Below are positions 60,521-64,000 of a stretch of DNA of 64,000 bases, in pieces. The number at the start of each line of letters is the position of its first letter. The first letter of the stretch is position 1. This stretch comes from Microcoleus sp036704825. Its GTDB lineage: Bacteria; Cyanobacteriota; Cyanobacteriia; Cyanobacteriales; Microcoleaceae. Below the pieces are notes generated by a model that saw nothing but the letters and a program-made list of their open reading frames with translations, made no database searches and was not told the origin of the DNA. Where the stretch lies: positions 4,182-68,181 of the forward strand of contig JAUBSN010000043.1 of NCBI GenBank assembly GCA_036704825.1, written 5' to 3'. A program made the position numbers and the translations under genes.

Positions 60521-61195
60521 TTATGGTTCAGGTTTTGAATGCAAACAAACAGCTAAATCCAGATTGGCTAATTGCTCAAAAGCTCGATCGATCGATCCTT
60601 TTCCCCGCAAAAAACCAGTATTTGCACCGGGACAAATATACTGTAAAGTTTCCGGCGAAAATCGATCGATAATTGACTTCACGCTGTTAATTTGCCGGGG
60701 CCAGTGAAAAGTTTTTGGCGTCCACAGCGGTACTGGGGCGGCTTCTCGGTTGGGGAGCAAGTGCCTACCCGAAAACAGCACTCCACCGCTGCCACTATCA
60801 TAAAGGCAAGAGGAACCAGGAGAATGGCCAGGAGTCCAAAATGCTTTGATTCGATCGTTCACAACAAATTCTCGCTCAAACACCGTCACCTTCAAACCCG
60901 GCAGTAAATAAGCTTCCTGCTCTTGAATCAGGATATCGCACCCCGTGGCTTCCTGAATCTCCCGCGCCTTGGCGATAGCGCCACGGTGAGTGAGAAACAG
61001 CAGTCGCACGCCGCCGTGTTCCCGCAAAAAAGTTTGGTTAATCTCATCCCAAGCGGGACAGTCCACCAGGATGTTAGTTTGGTTTTCTACAATGAAATAG
61101 GCTGTTGCACCCAGAGTTTCCCGGTTAGGCGGGAAAGCAAGGATATTGTCGAGCACGGGCCTGGGTTGTTTGGAGACTAAACTCTGTTGTTTCAA
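60521..61195 (-). CDS. Metallo-beta-lactamase-fold protein lacking the metal motif
   Basis: The 224-residue protein follows the fold order: TAYFIVENQTNILVDCPAWDE, the strand LLFLTHRGAIAKA at the HxHxDH position, FWTPGHSPGSSCLYD and LFSGRHLLPN. The first metal motif is reduced to THRGA, and the Asp expected in the LFSGDxL motif is Arg, so zinc or iron binding is doubtful. It starts with TTG at 61195; an in-frame stop lies just upstream and no ATG is near. It is probably a non-enzymatic or altered family member. Confidence 0.75.
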   Translation of the reverse strand: MKQQSLVSKQPRPVLDNILAFPPNRETLGATAYFIVENQTNILVDCPAWDEINQTFLREHGGVRLLFLTHRGAIAKAREIQEATGCDILIQEQEAYLLPGLKVTVFEREFVVNDRIKAFWTPGHSPGSSCLYDSGSGGVLFSGRHLLPNREAAPVPLWTPKTFHWPRQINSVKSIIDRFSPETLQYICPGANTGFLRGKGSIDRAFEQLANLDLAVCLHSKPEP

Positions 61196-61228
61196 GGAAG
61201 TATTTCAGAAGGGAATGGGATAAATATT

Positions 61229-62701
61229 ATGTTCTTTTTACTATGGTTGTTCGTATTGGGGCTGGTATCGTACTTCTTGTTGCAGAACGGCACCAGCCGC
61301 ATTACCAGGACTCCGATATGGCTGCTGTGGCTGGTAATGATGGCGCCCGCGCTGATTTGGGGTGGTTGGATTTTAGTTTACGGTAGCAGCAAAACTGTAC
61401 CGCCGGAGTTGGTAATTATACCTTTTCTGGTTTGCCCTTTTTTGTATTGGTTTTTGGTACAGTTGGGGCGCAAGAAAATTACCGCCGAAACTGCTGAGCA
61501 GGTAGCAGACTCGGAGACTGAACCGACAAAGCCAAAACTGCCCGTGCGCCCGATCAATGCAGCAGAAGAAGCGAGTTTGCGCGATTGTTTTCCTTGGTCA
61601 ATTTACTTTTTGCGAGATTTGGAATTTCGGCCACAGGCTGTAATTTGTCGCGGACAGTTGCGGACGAACCCGGAGGCTGCTTATCAGGCGATTCGGGAGA
61701 ATGTGGAGAGGCTTTTTGGCGATCGCTTTTTAGTAGTATTTCAAAACAGCTTGAGCGGTCAACCTTTTTTTGCTATAGTTCCCAATCCCAGCCACCAATC
61801 AGGGGAAACTCCTGTCAAAACCGAATCTGTAACCAGGCCATTTTTCGCATTAGCTTTGCTGCTGATCACGGTGTTTACGACTACGCTTGTCGGGGCGCGA
61901 CTTGCCGGAGTTACTGAACAAGCTTTGCAGTCCAACCCGTCAATATTGCTCCAGGGTTTGGCTTACTCGCTGGCTCTAATTACAATTTTAGCAATTCATG
62001 AATCCGGTCACTATTTAGCTGCCCAATTTTACCAAATTCGCACGACTTTGCCTTATTTTATCCCGATTCCTTTTTTCTTGGGAACTTTTGGCGCCTTCAT
62101 TCAAATACGGGGTCCTATTCCCAACCGCCGAGCTTTATTTGATGTTAGCATTGCCGGCCCCCTTGCGGGTTTAGTTGCGACAGTGCCATTATTAATTTGG
62201 GGTTTGAATCATTCGACTATTGTACCGCTGTCTGAAAAGTCGGGAATGTTAAATTTTGACTCTTTCAAACCCGGTTTTTCGCTGCTGATGACTTTGTTGA
62301 GCAAGTTAACCTTGGGCGGTGCTTTGAATGCGGAAACTGCGATCGACTTGCATCCGGTAGCGGTGGCGGGTTATTTGGGTTTGATCGTGACGGCGTTTAA
62401 TTTGATGCCGGTGGGACAACTCGACGGCGGGCATATCGTACACGCGATGTTCGGCCAGCGAGCGAGTATGGCGATCGGGCAAGTTGCTAGACTTTGTATG
62501 CTGCTGCTTGCTTTTTTGGAACAGGGTTTGCTGCTGTGGGCGATTATTTTGTTTTTTACCCCACTAAACGACGAACCGGCGTTGAATGATGTCAGCGAAT
62601 TGGATAATCGGCGGGATTTTTTGGGGTTGCTGGCGATCGGGCTTTTGTTAATGATTTTGTTGCCGGCGCCCAGGGTACTCCTTGAGTGGTTAAATGTTTA
62701 G
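61229..62701 (+). CDS. Site-2 protease family (M50) intramembrane metalloprotease
   Basis: The protein is about 490 residues from ATG 61229 (MFFLLWLFVLGLVSYFLL). It resembles the chloroplast EGY/cyanobacterial S2P type: two N-terminal membrane helices, a soluble segment (about 85-200), then a membrane core with zinc motif LAIHESGHYLAAQ and the distal LMPVGQLDGGHIVHAMFGQR Asp motif. NPxAG-like sequence is seen as IAGPLAGLVATVP. Such proteases cleave membrane-bound anti-sigma or regulatory proteins. I prefer 61229 to the TTG at 61187, which would overlap the divergent neighbour. Confidence 0.9.
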   Translation: MFFLLWLFVLGLVSYFLLQNGTSRITRTPIWLLWLVMMAPALIWGGWILVYGSSKTVPPELVIIPFLVCPFLYWFLVQLGRKKITAETAEQVADSETEPTKPKLPVRPINAAEEASLRDCFPWSIYFLRDLEFRPQAVICRGQLRTNPEAAYQAIRENVERLFGDRFLVVFQNSLSGQPFFAIVPNPSHQSGETPVKTESVTRPFFALALLLITVFTTTLVGARLAGVTEQALQSNPSILLQGLAYSLALITILAIHESGHYLAAQFYQIRTTLPYFIPIPFFLGTFGAFIQIRGPIPNRRALFDVSIAGPLAGLVATVPLLIWGLNHSTIVPLSEKSGMLNFDSFKPGFSLLMTLLSKLTLGGALNAETAIDLHPVAVAGYLGLIVTAFNLMPVGQLDGGHIVHAMFGQRASMAIGQVARLCMLLLAFLEQGLLLWAIILFFTPLNDEPALNDVSELDNRRDFLGLLAIGLLLMILLPAPRVLLEWLNV

Positions 62702-63031
62702 AAGGAAGAGGGAAGTTGGGCAACGAGCAATGTACGGATGTAACTGATAGAAGAAAGAAGAAACAAGCAAGAGAGAAGAAGGATTGAGCGGGCGAGAGAA
62801 AGAAGAGGGCAGAAGCAAGAAAAGAGAGGTTTACCAATTCTGCAACGGTTGCTATATTAGGACTTACGCGGTGAGAAACCCGGTTGCTTCCTAGAGACTT
62901 CGCTACCAACCAATATTTTTCGCATAAACCCGGTTTCTTTGGTGGAAGTTTTTATACAATTGTATTTAGGATTCCTCAACCCGCTTTCTATCTCGAAGTA
63001 ATCTATAGTTTCACCGACTTATCTGAGAAAT
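62702..63031. other. Intergenic region, purine-rich then repeat-like
   Basis: No gene is recognised. Positions 62702-62830 are a purine-rich tract with AGAAGAA and GAAGGAAG units. Two AAACCCGGTT strings (62878 and 62931) of the family seen after dnaB follow. Confidence 0.6.
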
Positions 63032-63631
63032 ATGCCTTACCAATCCTTTACTTTCCAACAATTAGAAGAGCGATTTGGATTGGAGCTATCACTCAGTCCT
63101 ATTTTGAGTGCCAAGGTGGTTCCTGTAGAACCCTCCGCATGGCTTTGGAGGGCAATCGAAATTAGTTCTAATACTGCTGTTACAACTGCAAAAGAACGTT
63201 CAGAACGGATTATTTCTCCTATTCTGTTAGAATTTAGAGAAAGGAACAACAGACAAATTTCTCTTTTTTCTGGTTGGTCATTTGATGTAGATGCTGAGCT
63301 GGGATTGAATGGGGAATGCGACTTTCTAATGTCTTCCGTGCCGTTTGATTTTGAAATTAAAGTTCCGGTTTTTGCATTGAGAGAAACGAAAGGCGGGGAA
63401 ATAGAATCTTGTCTGCCACAGTGTGCAGCACAAATGGTAGCGGCTCAGCTATTTAACGAACGCGAACGCAATTCCATACCTGCAGTATATGGCTGCGTAA
63501 CTACTGGAGTTGTCTGGCGGTTTCTTAAATTAGAAGGAAATAATTTAATTATTGATGTTGATATTTATTGTATCGATAATGTTCCTATGATTTTAGGAAT
63601 TTTGCAAACAATCGTTAATTTATACCAATAA
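63032..63631 (+). CDS. PD-(D/E)XK-nuclease-like cyanobacterial protein
   Basis: This 199-residue protein starts MPYQSFTFQQLEERFGL. The segment GECDFLMSSV, then FALRETKGGEIESCLPQCAAQMVAAQLFNE fits the restriction-endonuclease-like core (acidic residue, E-x-K, then an amphipathic helix with QCxAQM) seen in many cyanobacterial orphan proteins. Whether it cuts DNA is unknown. No methylase lies beside it. AT content of its 5' half and a repeat-rich surround are compatible with recent acquisition. Confidence 0.65.
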   Translation: MPYQSFTFQQLEERFGLELSLSPILSAKVVPVEPSAWLWRAIEISSNTAVTTAKERSERIISPILLEFRERNNRQISLFSGWSFDVDAELGLNGECDFLMSSVPFDFEIKVPVFALRETKGGEIESCLPQCAAQMVAAQLFNERERNSIPAVYGCVTTGVVWRFLKLEGNNLIIDVDIYCIDNVPMILGILQTIVNLYQ

Positions 63632-63750
63632 TTTAGCGAGTCTCATAAAATAGGTTTTTAGGGAAAAATTCGCTGTTGTTACAGACAAAATTAATGATAG
63701 TTTTTGACCGGATGCGAGAGCGAAAAATTTTGACTTCCAATTAAATAATC

Positions 63751-63855
63751 TATAGCAATCCTTGCAGGAGTCGTAAAATTTTTACCCCGCCCCAACCCTC
63801 CCCTTATCAAGGTCCGGGAGTAAGAAATTCACAAATGATGCGAGGATTGCTATAG
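63751..63855. repeat. MITE-like element with TATAGCAATC ends, copy 2
   Basis: The ends TATAGCAATC and GATTGCTATA are inverted repeats. The interior (GCAGGAGTCGTAAAATTTTT, then ACCCCGCCCCAACCCTCCCC) is the reverse complement of the copy at 55424-55527. Confidence 0.85.
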
Positions 63856-63872
63856 CTGTGCCAATAATCGCA

Positions 63873-63944
63873 ATGACTCCAGAACAAACAGCGCTGATTC
63901 CGATTTGTCGCGAGAAGTGGCGACGTAAGGATTCAGGTCTTTGA
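63873..63944 (+). pseudogene. Possible truncated N-terminus of a cyanobacterial DUF-type protein
   Basis: A short frame MTPEQTALIPICREKWR resembles the opening of a family of cyanobacterial proteins of unknown function (I recall MTPEQEALIPVYREKWR-like starts), but it stops after 23 codons and the following bases do not continue it in another frame convincingly. It may be a remnant, or the gene may continue beyond the window in altered form. Confidence 0.3.
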
Positions 63945-64000
63945 TTGAGGAATAAGAGAAGGCATCAATAAGTCACAAGAATGGGCAGATATAGCTTCAC

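Overview
The window reads as chromosomal DNA of a filamentous non-heterocystous cyanobacterium of the Microcoleus/Oscillatoria/Tychonema type. Supporting evidence: a psbK gene encoding a photosystem II subunit, very frequent GCGATCGC-type (HIP1) octamers, families otherwise known mainly from cyanobacteria (Npun_R2821-like proteins, multi-PAS hybrid kinases, AarF/ABC1 kinases), and a dense load of short tandem heptamers and MITE-like palindromes between genes. The genus is an inference; no rRNA or tRNA gene was recognised.

Layout. 1-950: tail of an AarF/ABC1-family kinase and a small membrane protein. 1046-14294 (all minus strand): a surface-glycan locus with galE, a GT11-like fucosyltransferase, GT8-like and GT4 glycosyltransferases, an MsbA-like ABC exporter with an odd histidine-kinase-like tail, a GT10 fucosyltransferase, a formylglycine-generating-enzyme-like protein and three related Npun_R2821-type proteins. 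14495-17414: small protein, gloB and a recent tandem duplication of a glycosyltransferase. 18048-28084: a giant ten-PAS hybrid histidine kinase, rplI, and dnaB carrying two full-length inteins. 28177-36334: FKBP isomerase, small conserved proteins, a sugar-kinase-like ATPase, a frameshifted mgtC/sapB, twin small proteins and a protein with six ChW-like repeats that lack the signature tryptophan.

36751-49699 is a three-gene assembly line: NRPS (C-A-PCP), PKS (KS-AT-ACP-aminotransferase) and NRPS (C-A-PCP-TE). Read colinearly it would join a possibly proline-like residue to a malonate unit, convert the beta-ketone to a beta-amine and add a valine-like residue before thioesterase release. The PKS gene contains intergenic-type tandem repeats in frame, with unit lengths (16 and 7 bases) not divisible by three, so repeat slippage could switch the pathway off. 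This is the most unusual system in the window.

50080-63631 is a housekeeping mixture: cobS, tgt, psbK with a strong terminator, a glutathione S-transferase, mntP, a cytochrome b561-like protein, a sensor protein with a dead histidine-kinase core, an acetyltransferase, a metallo-beta-lactamase-fold protein lacking the metal motif, a site-2 protease and a PD-(D/E)XK-like protein. Several MITE-like families, some nested, fill the spaces. Family assignments come from reading motifs by eye and no database search was run.
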